This document shows, one piece after another, positions 36,301 through 48,993 of a stretch of DNA of 62,000 nt (position 1 is its first letter; every line of letters begins with the position of its first letter). The translations under genes were made by a program, and so were the position numbers. The notes under the pieces are model-generated. The model did not search any database. It was not told the origin of the DNA and saw nothing but the letters and a program-made list of their open reading frames with translations. The stretch is from Branchiostoma floridae (Eukaryota > Chordata > Leptocardii > Amphioxiformes > Branchiostomatidae). The DNA lies in assembly GCF_000003815.2 (NCBI RefSeq), contig NC_049987.1:10236307-10298306 (forward strand). The letters are read 5' to 3'.

Positions 36301-36599
36301 GGGGTTTTCACATGTTTATGAATAAAGACAGCCCACAAGAAGATAACAGAAACAAATTCTAATTTTGACATGTAAAGATTTCGTGTGTTTGTTAAAGCCT
36401 GTGCCTTGTCAAGCGATTTCCTTCCCCTGAACCATTCTGCACTTAAAGGATTTACAGGGTACATCTCATGGCGTTTGATCTTTAGAGGAATCCTTCAGTG
36501 ACCTTTGTTGTAATCTCAATAACCTTTTCTGTGCTGTGACACACTTTAGGTGATAGAGGAACTACAGGCAGTCCCTACGCCCCCGTCAGACCGAAGTAG
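27395..36599 (+). CDS. POPDC: Popeye domain-containing protein A (POPDC, 313 aa)
   Basis: Exons are 27395-27891, 29483-29594, 34058-34189, 35874-36024 and 36550-36599. Borders are GT/AG and phases 2,0,0,1 agree, with 314 codons including stop. Popeye proteins are membrane cAMP-binding effectors that bind partners such as TREK-1 and act in muscle rhythm and trafficking. Seen here: sequons NDT and NES at residues 4 and 15 in a short outside N-terminus, three membrane helices (about 31-47, 49-70, 79-98), and a Popeye domain with EGKTPVDRLSLMISGK, DSPEW (186-190) and FQVT (202-205). DSPE and FQVT form the cAMP site in the family. WPRRELL and the NEK..DIRLP region also match. The length fits the family (about 290-360). 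Gene B lies 12 kb downstream in the same direction. Confidence 0.95.
29266..29462. repeat. GAT-rich microsatellite
   Basis: Imperfect (GAT)n with GAC and GAA interruptions in intron 1 of gene A, ending 20 bp before exon 2. The frames reading poly-Met or poly-Ile are artefacts of the repeat. Confidence 0.9.
29595..33390. other. intron 2 of Popeye gene A (first part)
   Basis: A 4.46-kb intron. A frame at 32900-33262 contains RRWNKLPVYFANS, which is faintly like the end of LINE reverse transcriptases, too weak to call. A minus-strand frame of 71 codons (31395-31610) has no ATG and no visible splice partners. Confidence 0.4.
33390..33500 (+). repeat. dispersed repeat tail (copy 2)
   Basis: ACCAGCCGCTGCCACACCGC, TGTGTTACGCCGAAGGCTGG and CTATATAGATGTAGATATAG in this order look like the 3' end of a retroelement or SINE. 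A related copy is at 835-900. It lies in intron 2 of Popeye gene A. Confidence 0.45.
34258..34504. mobile_element. foldback MITE, about 44-bp arms
   Basis: GTGGTATCTCACT...ACCGGTGCGGCAC at 34258-34301 is matched by its reverse complement at 34461-34504, with several mismatches. There is no coding capacity. It is inserted 69 bp after exon 3 of Popeye gene A. I see no convincing target-site duplication. Confidence 0.7.
35585..35747. repeat. long hairpin, about 71-74 bp arms, 18-bp loop
   Basis: Arm 35585-35658 (TGTAATGTTTAAACTTTG to TTTCGGTCAAGCACGTCGA) is inverted at 35677-35747 with a few mismatches and indels. It sits 127 bp before exon 4 of Popeye gene A. It could be a small foldback transposon. 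A transcribed hairpin of this size could also form a double-stranded RNA. Confidence 0.7.
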
Positions 36600-37730
36600 A
36601 TACCGTACCAGAAGACTTCACAGGAGGCGGAATCGGAAAAGATGGAACTTCAAGGACGGCAGATATACATAAGATAGTAAACAACGTACAGAACAATTCC
36701 CCCAGAATTCAAAGCGCCCAATAGCCCGGATGTAGTCACCAATTTATCATTTCCGGTCGTCTCCGTTATAATGACCGTAGTCCTCTTTGCATATCAACAG
36801 GGACCATGCTCACATTGACCTTTTAACTCCTGGGTTCTTTTTGTCGGAAAAGTCTTTCCCGGTCGTGCCTCGGGATTATTATCGTGTATCGAATGGCCGG
36901 TGAAGCGCTTTGATGTCTTGGGGGAGGGAATTATCTGTAATGAAGTTTTGAGGGCGCATCGCCCTTAGTTATTAACTCTACGTGTACCGAACAACTCTTC
37001 ACGTAAGTAGAGATGACATCCAAGATTGACCAGCGTGCATAAGACAACATGGAATATTACTATTTTCTTTACCAAGATAGAAAGATATCGATCATAATGC
37101 TAACATCTGTTTTTGTGAACACGGTGTAGTAGTAAATCATGCATATGTTCCTCAAGTACTGGAAACATGATATATTTGTCGAGATAAAAATTGTGCACTA
37201 ACTTGAATTACGAAATTACTATGTACGTCTTTCGCATTATCAATGGGTAATTCCGACAATTGGAAATTTTATTAATTGAACTCATAACAATAGTGCTTCA
37301 AATCGTATCAATTTACATGTGATTTAGTTTAATTTATTGAGAGTAGTGACAGAGACGTATGTGTGACTTGTGTTTTCTTCAATTTATTGTAAATTACGTT
37401 GTTGTCTGTTTTGTGCCCATCTAAAATGATTGTACAAACTCATGACAATGACTGAGAGGAAGTTAGTTGGACAGAAATGTAATCATAAGATTGTTCATTT
37501 TCTGACAAAATACTATGGTGCAAATTAGTCGGAGCATAGTGTGACTGTGACAGTACCTAAACGTTAGATTCTGTTCGTAGCTTCAATTTGATATGTTGAA
37601 ATGCATGCATTTTCCGTAAGCATGACCGCAGTTGGCTTTCCGTATAGCGAAACAATGTGTGTGACGATGAACAAATTTGACCAAGTTGTACAGCGGAGAG
37701 AAAAAATAAAACTAAAGCTTTTTGTACGTA
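36600..37730 (+). other. 3' untranslated region of Popeye gene A
   Basis: From the TAG at 36597-36599 to the AATAAA at 37705-37710 there is no competing gene. This gives a 3'UTR of about 1.1 kb, assuming no closer variant signal is used. Confidence 0.4.
37705..37710 (+). terminator. polyadenylation signal of Popeye gene A
   Basis: AATAAA 1.1 kb past the stop codon, the first canonical signal I noticed downstream on this strand, followed by T-rich sequence. Confidence 0.4.
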
Positions 37731-37879
37731 AATGTATTCATTATTAGTATAACAAATGCATATTGCAGCTTAGGCGTTGTTTGTTACTACATCAATACCC
37801 AAGGTTGTTAAAATAATGGCCTAATGATAGATTTTCCTTAAGGTATCCTCTATAAGCCCCGTAAACACGGAGACAAATC

Positions 37880-37975
37880 ATTTAACAGATATGTTTACAG
37901 TTTTATAGTGTTTTACAGTTTTATAGTGTTTTTACAGTTTTATAGTTTGTTTTATAGTGCATTTAACAGTGTATA
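37880..37975. repeat. short tandem repeat TTTTATAGTGTTTTACAG
   Basis: About four imperfect copies of an 18-20 bp unit (TTACAGTTTTATAGTGTT). Intergenic. Confidence 0.75.
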
Positions 37976-38029
37976 TCTGTCGGCTTTTTTTTCCATTTTA
38001 CACCATTACCAATACCAAGAGGTATAGAA

Positions 38030-39000
38030 ATCACGCTTTGTTTCCCAGCCACCTCTGCAATGTCCTTCGTTTGATCCCGTACAGAATAATGACAGAATGA
38101 CCCATACTTTCTGATGAAGGATACGGGATTACGACCAGTCGTCTGCAAATTGGAAAACGGCGAGTCCACGCGTTTCGGGGATTTCGGCCTGGCAAAACTC
38201 GATATACCCTGGTTTCCAATATTAGACATGGCTTACTCTATAAAGGAAACCCCGCCACGTAAGAACATGTATTAATGGTACCAGTATCGTCATTACTGAT
38301 TGATCAAAGGACACATGCTGGGTATTTCCGCACTGAATGGTAGAAACGAAATCCCTATCCAATCCTCTTTAGTATTAGTAAGCTCAAAGTTAAACGCACT
38401 AAAAGACAAAGTTTGGTACGTAGCACGTTAACAATGCACTGTAAATCACGTTTCATCTCTGTACGTTCTACATGTACCCTTGCCCACTACTTCACCTTAA
38501 ATCGTCCTTATCCGAAACACACATGGATTAAGTATATGGTCCAAAAAAATCCTATATGGGGAAGCCCCAGCTCTTCAGAACATTAGTAATACTCCACACA
38601 GTGGCTTATGTAACTGCCATTTGCTTAATGGATTGTACCAGGATGGTATTTACAACCTTTTCCTGAACATACGAGGGGATGTCCATGCCAACGCCATTTC
38701 AGCCAGGTACATACAGGAAATGTAGTACAGCGCTATTTGCGCGGCCGCCCTGTTATCTTCTCTTAGCCAGGCATACTTAAGAGTGATTTGTCTCTATGGT
38801 AATGCAGGTTTGGATAAGCCAGGGCGGTCACGTAGCTTTCCGAGTCAACCTTGCTGACCTTCATGGAAGTAGGCATGGTGCTCATGCCCATTTATCAGTT
38901 ATGCACATGTAATAGCGAGGCGTAAAGTGGTCCAAATGTGCGTTACTACAAATTAAAGACTCTGTATGATTACAGAAAAAGGTAGGTAAAGGTAGTTCCA
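38030..39000. other. intergenic stretch between the Popeye genes
   Basis: At about 38090-38200 the minus strand carries GGCCGAAATCCCCGAAACGCG and GTAATCCCGTATCCTTCATCAG, which look like a Penelope-type retroelement tail. Nothing else was identified. Confidence 0.35.
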
Positions 39001-39019
39001 TAGCCTTTTAATGCCGTAG

Positions 39020-39235
39020 GGGCAGTGAGTTGTTATCCGCTGTGTCTAGGGCAAGGCATTCGAAATCGGATCCCATCCCTCTCCTACCACTACCTTTTAC
39101 CTCCTCAAGCATTTTTACACCTAGGTGGAGTAAGAAAAATGTGCAAAGTGTCCTTACAAAGGACACAAGGTCAGTAGCATGATAGGATTCGAACCTGTGT
39201 CCTGGGCCAAACATCCTGCGGTTACGTCACATGAA
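39020..39235 (-). mobile_element. tRNA-derived SINE
   Basis: The minus strand has a B-box-like GGTTCGAATCC (39185-39195), then CCTTGTGTCCTTTGTAAGGACAC, CTTACTCCACCTAGGTGTAA and a spaced tail. These are the same modules as the copies at 22240 and 22765. Confidence 0.65.
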
Positions 39236-39784
39236 CCCACACGTACATGTATTTTCGGAACGGCTTTTGCAGGGGGTGATGTGCTCGTCGAGTTTAATAA
39301 TTCCTAACATTTGTTATATGATTATAACGTCATATGACGTAATCATGACGTCATTAATTTATTTTTTGCTAAAACGGGGATATGGCAACAAAAAAAATCA
39401 TAAACTTTCTGTGTTTTTTTTTTATAAATTGTTGCCAACAATAATTCAATGAAAAGTCAACAAGTTTGGTTGTTCTAGCACAAGCAGTTTGGAAGCTATA
39501 CGACGTCAAATTTGGCGCAGGCACTTTTAGCTGGATAAGGTTAAATATTGCATATAATGTGTTCCAAGACTCACAGGTGCAACATGATGATATACAAACT
39601 GTCCCGTCTTTCATACTACACTCACTACACTCCTGCTTTGCAAATCAAGTGTGTCCAGGAGTCACATTTACATTTTTCTACCGATGAATATCATAATAAT
39701 AGTATTTGTACTTGAACTTTCTGCAGTGCCTTCAGGAAAGCTATTTGTTTTAATTGACATGCGTTTTGCTGCCGAAATATGACA

Positions 39785-40340
39785 ACCAAGCATCACTTAA
39801 ACTATCTGTATTAAAAAATATGGCGATCTGTCGACCCCTTCTTGAGATATTCTATTTCCTCCTCTGAAACTGAAAGCTCCAAAAAGTCGCTAGGGGGCCC
39901 AAACCTACACAATAACTTACTCTTTGCCTCAAGAGCTGCGTAACATGCACTTAAAGCACGATCATAGCATGTCCAGAAGTCGAGATATGAAAAACAAGAT
40001 TTCCGCTGCAGCACCGTAGAAAGCCGCTAGTCGGCCCAAAATAGTATCATTTCAAGGTTTCATCAAGACCTACCAAATATCAATACAATCCATCCATGCC
40101 ATCTCGAGATTTTATCTTCATCCACATGCATACTATACACACATACATACTATACACACATACATACTATACACAAATACCTTCAAACGCTACCATAAAC
40201 ATAACTTTCTTTGTAACTCAATGCATGTACATGTCTCAAGATCCATACAATTTGTCTTAAAAGGAAACTTTAACGAAGGACGTCAAGGACGGTGCGTTCA
40301 TTGTTTCCTCTCATTTTGTCGTTTCATCATGTTGAAGTAA
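39785..40340. repeat. dispersed retroelement-derived sequence with 17-bp tandem
   Basis: It shares GCTAGGGGGCCCAAAC with the block in intron 1 of gene 2. It also has CCATCTCGAGATTTTATCTT and a run of CATACTATACACACATA units at about 40127-40177. Confidence 0.5.
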
Positions 40341-42980
40341 ATGGAGCTTAATGGAGGAGAGAGAGAGAGAATAATTATAAGAACATTGGATGAGGTTTAA
40401 TCTAAGCAGTATCACCAGGCCTGTGGTGAGGAGAAATCATCAGTTGGTCATCATGTCTGATGATCCGTCTGTAGAAATTGAACACCCAGCAGGCCATTTG
40501 CAGTATCGCCATCATTGACAATTTCACCGTCTACCGAGTTATGGGCGTTGGAATCATGCATCACGGTTTCAGAAACATGAAAATCTACGAAGATTTACCT
40601 TGTCACCATTAGTTGAAGTATGATGTATTAAAGTGAAAATACTTTTCAAGGAGATATCGTATTGTTGCGTACCCATGGGGTTATCTGAGGACATACGTTA
40701 TTGGGAAAATCTCATGATCAGAGTCTTGCTGGGCAAATTCATTTTCTGACCACAGCAATTCCGTATATACGTCTATCCCATTTGGGGTTCATCGTTCGCA
40801 TACAAAATAGCAGGACATTCAGTTGGGTCTTTTCCAGGAGCTTCGTCATTATTCTTTCATCCTGAGTCTACTTTGATCTTCAGTCATTTATCTACAATCA
40901 ATCATTGACTACAGTAAATTTGTAGGTAGAATGAACATGTCGGAAAAGAACAGTGATTTGTCGCCACAAAGAAGTCCATGTGTTGGATGATTGGTACCTC
41001 TTCATGAATGATAACTAATACGCGTTAATTTTCACGTTGAAAGTGCTCTTTCATAGAGAAGACCATCGGTGAATCTGCGAATCTGCTGACCTACGTGGTC
41101 ACTGTATTCGTCAGACATCTCAGTCAATGGGTTAGTGCATGTGTCAACGTAAATTCTTTCGCTAAGCCCACAAGGGGTGATGAAGTAGACTGAACCGAAT
41201 GCTATTGTGGTATCAGTTGGAGGGCAGAGATACTCGTACTCGCTCATCGGTATTCTGGAGTTCTAGTGCCTTTTATGTGATGACTATCAGGAAAACGACC
41301 CTCAAGACTGACCCTCGTTTGATTTTTATTCTAGATTTCTGCGAACGTCGTAAGGTGGGATTGCCTTTACTTTATATCACCCAAATCATAATCATCTTCA
41401 GTAGAGGAGACTACCCAGGGGGACCTTACTTATCTCCGAGACGCCTTTTTCAAACTTTCATAAATATCAAATAAACGATAAGATGATACAATAAAGTGGA
41501 GACGGCTATGGAAGCGCTCAATATCCGGGACTCTCTCTTGTCCTCGACCTAGGGTACCTTTATCAGCTGCTTCCCATTGCACGCACGCAGACTTGAACCC
41601 ACTCCAATAGCTCTATTGTGAGAGTATTACATGCACAATTCTTCACGCTATTGAGCAGTGGCGTGACAAATGAGTCTAAACCCACGTATAAGCCCCGGGC
41701 AAATACCCCGTGAATCTTACGGATGAACCTGAAATTGTCTGCTCTACAAAAATGATACAGTTAAGTTCGTGACATTTAAAAGAAGTTCCAGGATATCTCT
41801 CATAGATAAAGTTCAACTCTACTGTCTATCCACGGTTAGCTACCAGTAATGAGGTTAGGACCTCCCGGCCCTGTAACTAGGATACGGTACACTATAATCC
41901 TAGATTGCGAGTCACCATCAAGCACTGCAGTGCCGTTCATTATCAGTAGTACCATTTTTATTTTCATGGCCTCGTATTTGAACCAAAAGACTCTAAACTT
42001 TTATTTCGGGGTGGAGTGTTTCTTTTTTATTGAAAAATTATCTGACAATACTATTTCTACACAAATCACAAAACGTTGCTGGCTCTCGCACGCTCTTTTG
42101 CCTAAAGATTAAATGGTAATTTTAGCATGTATCATTCTAGTGTTCTGAATTTGAGTGCAGACGACAACAATGCTTAGAATCAATGACGTAATCCCGGCAA
42201 TATGGATTTCTTTCATGTACCTGCTATTTCAATGGAAAATAAACCCTGATTCTGAAAATCTGAGTATGAATCTGAATATTCACCTGGTATCATAGTTATA
42301 AGCACGTTGATGCTTTGATATAAAAACTTGACAGCAGTTACTACTGACAAGCTAGATATTTCATAACTACGTTTCATCTGCAGGGCATGTAGGTTTAGTG
42401 TACGATGTATATAATGCGGAAGTTTTATTACATATCGTTGTCTTTGAGAGGTAACTGCTACCGTCTAAAAGCTCATAAACGCGGCATAATGTGCACATAG
42501 AACAGCACGAGTTTGACATAACGTTTTAGCCAGTCTCGCCATCCTAATATCTCTGTCTTGTGAAATATCTGTCTAATGGAAATATTGACCAGCAAGGAGC
42601 CAAGTTGAACAGCGGGAGGACAGGTTGAATAGCAATGTGCTTTTTACACATGTCAAATTGATACAATTGGGCGTTCATGCGCACTTAGTTCGTTTAGGGA
42701 CGATGCTCTGTATCATATCAAATTGGCAATAGAGACAACATGTGGCCGTTAACGTCACGTATCCATAAACTAAGCTGAAAGCGAAAACATCGCTGCATTA
42801 CGCTATGTCTCCACTTAATGCACCGTTGGTTTTTAAGCTCTCTAAGTGCCATACTTGATAGACGCATAATGGAGTGAGCACAATTGTGAAATGGAAAGTA
42901 TACAGTATAAGCACAGCATTTTCTCTGGCGTCCCATCCACAGTACTGGGACTTTTCTGTGCTGTGCGTGTCGTGCGAGCG
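40340..42980. other. intergenic stretch, no gene supported
   Basis: Contains a GAGAGAGA microsatellite near 40355. A 71-codon minus-strand ORF (41032-41247) begins with a real ATG and has a balanced composition, but no homologue or splice partner is recognised, so it is left uncalled. Confidence 0.4.
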
Positions 42981-42984
42981 ACAA

Positions 42985-43064
42985 TAGCCGGGACTCGAAC
43001 TCCCAAGCTCTTGGCCCAGAGGCAAAGTCGCTACCACGCTAACCACTGGACTACGTACGCTCTT
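42985..43064 (-). mobile_element. tRNA-like head of a SINE
   Basis: The minus strand has an A-box-like TCCAGTGGTTAGCGTGGTAG (43031-43050) and a B box GGAGTTCGAGTCCCG (42989-43003). The acceptor stem ends do not pair, so it is a tRNA-derived element rather than a tRNA gene. Confidence 0.6.
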
Positions 43065-43631
43065 ATAAACATGAGATCTTAGAGGATGTATGATATGTCT
43101 TTCCACGCACAGTTGACAAAATTCTTCGAACGGAATACATTTCTTTTGCCAATTTCTTCCCTCTTCATGTCTGAATCTATCGATTTTTAGCTGTCTGTCG
43201 GACGTTATAGACCGCTGTTGTAGATCTATCCCTGTGTGCATATGTACCATCACTCAGCCAGGATTGGCAAGAAGACTCACAAAATAAGACGTGATCGGTA
43301 TAAAGAATTAACTATGGCAATTTACATTTCCTTCACCCTTCAAACTATAAAAAGATACAACACAACGCTTTGATTTCCTCGTCAATTTTATTTCAAGATG
43401 TTGTAAATGTAAGCGGCGCCCAGAACTGTGTACATAGTACGTGCAGTGATTGTATAAGATGCACAGTCATATCTTTTGGCCTCTTTGATAGGGTAAGTAA
43501 TAACTATGTCATAGCTGCCCGTTACATCCGAAGGGTTCTCACTAGTACAGCCAACAGAGGCAACAGTATAAGGTTGAGTTCAGCTGTTGTATTTGGCGTT
43601 CTTAGTAAAGATATTAGCAGAAAATTGACCT

Positions 43632-43883
43632 TAAAGGCCCCCTCTCACTTGACGTGCGGCACGCTTGCGGCATTGCTGCGTTCGGAAGATGCTCAACGAA
43701 TTTCAGAGATAAAGAACGAATTTTCTTACTTGTTGTGTATTTTGTGGTCTTCTATGTCACACTTTTACGTATTGCGCAATATCTGAATTATAACAAATCG
43801 GAGAAAATAACAAAACAGTACCGCAGGGAACGAACGCAGCAATGCCGCAAGCGTGCCGCACGTCAAGTGAGAGGGGGCCTTTA
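43632..43883. mobile_element. 252-bp foldback MITE with perfect 53-bp arms
   Basis: Arms 43632-43684 and 43831-43883 are exact reverse complements over 53 bp (AAAGGCCCCCTCTCACTTGA at the outer end, GCTGCGTTCG inside), flanked by TA on each side within the match. The centre is AT-rich and noncoding. Perfect arms suggest a recent insertion or gene conversion. Confidence 0.9.
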
Positions 43884-45180
43884 GTGACATTAGGTGACTC
43901 GGTGGCACTCTCGATGGTGGTCTCCGGTCTCACATATAGGTGAAGGGAGCATTCCTAGCTTTGAGTTACAAGCGCACAGTTCCTGTAAGTCAGTTGTCCT
44001 GCAGCTATAATTCCTCTCCTTCCGACGTTAAACTTTTATCTCGAAGGAGAGGTAAAATATTGGAAACTCGTCTCTTAACTGTTGAATCGTCAACAACAGT
44101 CTTGTGATGATATTGGTTGATGTACAAATAAAATGGCTGGACTAAAACCAAGTGATCAAACCTTGGCTGAATATCAACGTATCATCTATTACATAACATA
44201 TTCTTAGACAAATGTCAACAATTCCTTTTACGATACGATATTTGAAGGCTGTGATAGTTCCCGCGTTAACACTGGTAAGCCAACGTGTCCCAGATCCATT
44301 GGCACACATAATATTCAAATGAAAGCGTATCAGTTTACTTGGATATAAATAACTGCCTCCTTGGTGTTGAGTGAATGTATGGTATGGAAACCATTATCAG
44401 CCATTCGCACGTTCCATTGCTGCCATCTGAGGAGACTCCGAATGCTGCAGGGTCTCTTGTTTGTCCCATAAAATTCTTAAAAGCGTTTTATTTCATCGCC
44501 TTTGGGTTCGTATGAAGATTGGTAATGCTATATGTAACAGTGTTCATGTATGATGCAACAAGTTTTGCATTTCAGTTAAAAAAAATGATAATATGATAGT
44601 TCGCAATACATCTGGTAGCTTTTGGTTACACGTCACTATATGTTTTTGGAAGACCAAGCACATCATTGAATAGTGCTTTGTTAAAGCATTTGTAACATGT
44701 TGCTTGGACCGCCACAAATATGGTGCTATAGATTACCATCTTCAAAAGGTTCGTCGTGTAGAGTGAGATCTTTTACATTTTAAATCATATTGACAGATGG
44801 ACAAACTGTCTATCAGAGGATCTAAATGTCGATACATTCGTGCGACAAACAGAGAATTGGCGTCTGGGAAAAGACACATGCAGTATTCCGCCATTGGCAG
44901 TTACGTCACAAATACTGGAAATGTCGTCTGCGGGTCAGAGTTGAGAGGACAGTTTTACTGTTGTAGGAAAACATGTCGTCATCGTCGTTATTTACACGAA
45001 ATGTTCGTTTGCCCAGAGAAAAAAAATTGACACCAAATATGTACGTTATCATGAAATTACGATAAGGCTACAGCGCATGTGCAACAACAGTGCATGCGCA
45101 GAAGGCGTGGAATATTATTCTGAGCGGGAGCCCCACAACCCAATAATTGGACATTCTGCAAGACGGAGCGAAATACGATC
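43884..45180. other. intergenic stretch
   Basis: No exon recognised. A 77-codon frame at 44797-45030 has no supporting splice or homology. Confidence 0.35.
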
Positions 45181-45337
45181 CGCATATAAATTTGAGAATA
45201 GAGACTTGCCTGCTGGGATAGGGTGCCTGTGCCCTGGAATATTTGCTCTCTTTGCGACGGGGAGGGCCAGTCGGCATCGGACCAAAGAGGTAGCGGAAGG
45301 TATGCACGGCATTTTACAGCTACAACGTAGAATATCG
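45181..45337 (+). promoter_or_regulatory. candidate promoter and noncoding first exon of Popeye gene B
   Basis: CATATAAA (45182-45189) lies about 150 bp before a good donor (CG|GTAAGT, 45337/45338). The intervening sequence is GC-richer than its surroundings. An acceptor with a pyrimidine tract (TTTCCTCACAG, ending 48903) precedes the ATG of gene B by 90 bp. The layout parallels that proposed for gene A. Confidence 0.3.
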
Positions 45338-45599
45338 GTAAGTGTTCTGACTTCACAACTAGATATTTACAATGCTGAAACTACGCCTGCACCATTTTGT
45401 CGTTATATATTCATTTTGTTTGGTACCGATAGAAGGAAGGGCGATTTCACACCATGCCTGAAATTGGAGCTGGAAATATCTGATAGCGCAATATATAGGA
45501 GACATACATGGCGGCCATGCTTGGTACGCAGGCTAGAGATAAGGTTCAGACAGATAGCAATCGTTTTTTTTTTGTTTCTATAAAGCTCGCTATCAAACA

Positions 45600-48500
45600 C
45601 AAATTCTCACGTTGTAGAAGCCAAAGCCTTCTGGGAGAGTTTAAATGTCAGCTTCCGGGTGGTAAACCCTGAGGATCTATACCCACAGAATGTAATGTAG
45701 TGATCGGGAATACTTGGCACATTCAAACAACCCCCAAGCCGGTGCTATTTTTAGTTCCCCTAAAACGCGCGCCAAGTTCACACCATTTAAGTGCATGGGA
45801 CCTCCTTAAATAATCATTATCAACAAGCCATCATACCAAAATCATTTGTTCATAACGTATGAGATCAGAGAAATTCATAATTCTGTAAGACAGAGCTTGC
45901 GGTTGGGAAAGTCCCACTAGTGCTCGATATAGCCATTCCACGATGATCAAATTACAAGATTCACAGAACATCGAATGTCGTTTACAAACTGTTGTATAGC
46001 AATTATATTTCTTTAATGCTGAACATACAAGACATACAGACGCTTGGCAGAGCACTATATAAGAACTAACTGCTAAATCCGTACTTGTATTTACGTCAGT
46101 GGGTACCATTAGCAAGCTGGGTACAAATCTTGCTGTTGAATGATAAATTGTCAAACAAACAGACCCAGCATCGCAATTCTAAATTAGAACGTATGTAGAC
46201 CTATATATCTTCAAGACGGTAGACTTCTAGTTTGAAAATCAACATAATTGTAGATTTATACGTTACGACTTGGGAATGAAAAATGATGTCATCTGTCTGT
46301 GCGTTTACTAGCAATTAGACAAGCCCGTCAAAATATGCCCATGTGTTGTTGTTATGCGATTAACCGCCCTGAGAAGTGCCCTGGATTTTTTTTTATTAAT
46401 TCAAACTAAATGTAGAGTACTATTGCCAATACCAATCTACAGACCTTACTTTTTGGGATATAAAACTAATGTATTTATTATTAGAATCCTTTTGAAGAAG
46501 GAAGAGGGCCTTACTTTATTTATATCCATAGCCTAGTGCAGATGTTGCTTTTTGAAGGGATTCCACTCGATCCGCTGCGCGTGCCAGGCATACAGCAGTG
46601 ACCACGTGTGCCGGGCACGGTTGCCATGGCCTGAATGTGTGCTATAGGCAGTACATTAGCAGTCATAGACCGGTATACAAACTATCGTTCAAATTGTACA
46701 AGATGGAACAATCAAATCATGTTTTGACGATGTTGACGCTGTGTACACGCAATTACATGCTATAAACAAACCAAACAAAAAACAAAAAAAACTGAGCAAA
46801 GAGGACCATTAAAAAAACGATCGCCAATGAAACGCAACGTTGCGTATGTTTCCCGCAATCGATTGGATTGCTAGCTAGGAATTGAAACTCTAGGGCGTTT
46901 ATGAGTTGTACTAGATTTGAATTAATTGGCTTTGTGGTGAACTTAAAGGATTTCAGTCTACCAAAATGGCTGACAAGTCAAGGGTCATTGAAGCGGTCGC
47001 GGTATGTCCGATTTGGTCAGACCATGGCCTGCACCTGTCACTCCATTGATACGGGCCAGTCAATGGCCTCGAAATGCAATAGATAAACATTGATTCGGGT
47101 GGTCCCATAGCAACGCTTTATAACCGGATTTGTCTATCTACTTGGACTCGATGATATGTGAGATGATACTAATTCATCTTTATATATCTCTTCATACATG
47201 TGAGTGGTTCCCACTTTACCAAATTGCTTTGATTTGTAATTAATGGATTGTTTACTTTAGATGTTATATTAGACTAATCGTGAATACATATGTCGTCTCT
47301 GATGATTATTTGGAGTTATCGTCAATAATATAGTAAATAGCTAATAGACTGGTTTATTGATTGATTCAAAACTCCTGGCAGCCAAAAGGCTGAATTGTGA
47401 GATTCACAGTTACAAAGTTTTTTTGTATATGACTCTTAGTCTATGACTGGTAAAGTCTGATAGCTTTGGCTGGTTCAATGATGCAGGGATGGTATTACGT
47501 ATTGTAATACAGGTGGAAAATTAACTACTAGGATATATTACATTGCAGCACAGTATTGAAGCAATTTATGCCTTCTGTGAACTTTCAGGTCTCGCTATTA
47601 GGCTGGGTAAATAGATCAAGATTGGCTGCACGTCGTTCAATCTCTACCTATTCTTATCAGTGTGTGGAGGATTTATCATTGGATAGCTATTCCTCACAAT
47701 ACTGGCTATCTCATTCAGAAAGACGCTAATTGATTGCATACGTTGAAAGAATGCACAGGACTTTAATCGATAACGATTATCAATCATTGTCTGTTCTGTA
47801 ACCGGCAACATGAATGGAATTTTGTCTACCTGAATTAAGCTTAGAGATTGGCTTTTTTGTCTCATGGCTCTACCATTTCCAACATTGGAAATCCCATTAT
47901 TCGAAGCAGGCATGCAAAGAAGACAATATACATTAACACACACACACATATATATATATACACACCTTTTCATGGAATTTAAGGACTATAAACTGAAAAC
48001 ATTTCACGCCTCATTAAAGATCATTAAAGATATCAGTGTGATAGCAATGTCATCATCGCTTTCATTGATATCGTTTATACGTATTGTTGCCAGCAAAATA
48101 CAATACGACATCAACAAAATCATAAAAAGTTTGGAGTTTTAGAGTCTGCATGTACATTTTTTGGGAATGTGGGGCCATCCCGAGGGTTTAAATGGAGGAA
48201 GAGTTATGCAGAGAAGATGATGTCTCCCCGAGGACGGCCTATTAAGACTGCCTGTTTCCGTCTGGATCTAATTTCATCATGACCCACACATGCCCACTCA
48301 CATCGGAGAGGTCGTTTCGGACGTTTCCCGCCAGCTTTATAAGTCTGTTGGAGTACTGGCTGCTCAGAAACCTATTTCTCCAACCATTTCCGTTCTGGCG
48401 CTGAGATTACGGGGTTTTGATCATTTGCAGTTCAAATGAACTCCAGTGTGTTTAGTATTCAGACGGGCTAGGATAGTCTGGGAGTGAATTTGAATCAAGT

Positions 48501-48903
48501 GGATATGGAGATAGTAGACCATCCTGACTGCCCATCGCAATTAGCAGTTCAATCAATGACAATATGGAAATCAGAGGTCTAATCAAAGATATATATACAG
48601 AGAGAGCGATTGTATATTTGTCAGAAAGTTGCATTATTGTTTGTTTTGGTTTTGGCGCGACTATGGAATCTGTCTATTAACTACACACATACCTATGGCG
48701 TGGAAAAAGCACTTACTTCAGGATACACTAACATTGCCATACTGTTGTCCAGAGCTCCCTGCCTGTGCTAAAAACTAAACGAGATATATGTCTTCCCACA
48801 TAATCAACCTAGCTATAGTCATGTAGATAATCTTTATAATCATTGCAAACGTTTTAATTGATTTACCTAGCCTCTGCGTTATTGTTGATGTGTTTCCTCA
48901 CAG
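45600..48903. other. probable 5'UTR intron or intergenic DNA before Popeye gene B
   Basis: No coding exon recognised. A CA/TA microsatellite is at 47936-47965. A GC-richer stretch at 48200-48420 is unlike its neighbourhood but has no clear frame. Confidence 0.35.
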
Positions 48904-48993
48904 AAGTGACATCAGTGTAAGACGTCAAGAGGGTCGGTTTGAGACCTTCTCAACTTAGATTCCCGGACTTTGTAAGAACTTTTCCTGTCCAAA

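Noticed and set aside
40127-40177. Possible CRISPR-like regular repeat
   Set aside because: A 17-bp tandem microsatellite-like repeat without spacers, in a eukaryotic genome.
41032-41247. 71-codon minus-strand ORF with ATG
   Set aside because: Balanced composition but no motif, no splice partner and no conserved neighbour; below my threshold for calling a gene.
42985-43064. Possible tRNA gene
   Set aside because: A and B boxes are present but the acceptor ends do not pair and SINE-like sequence follows.
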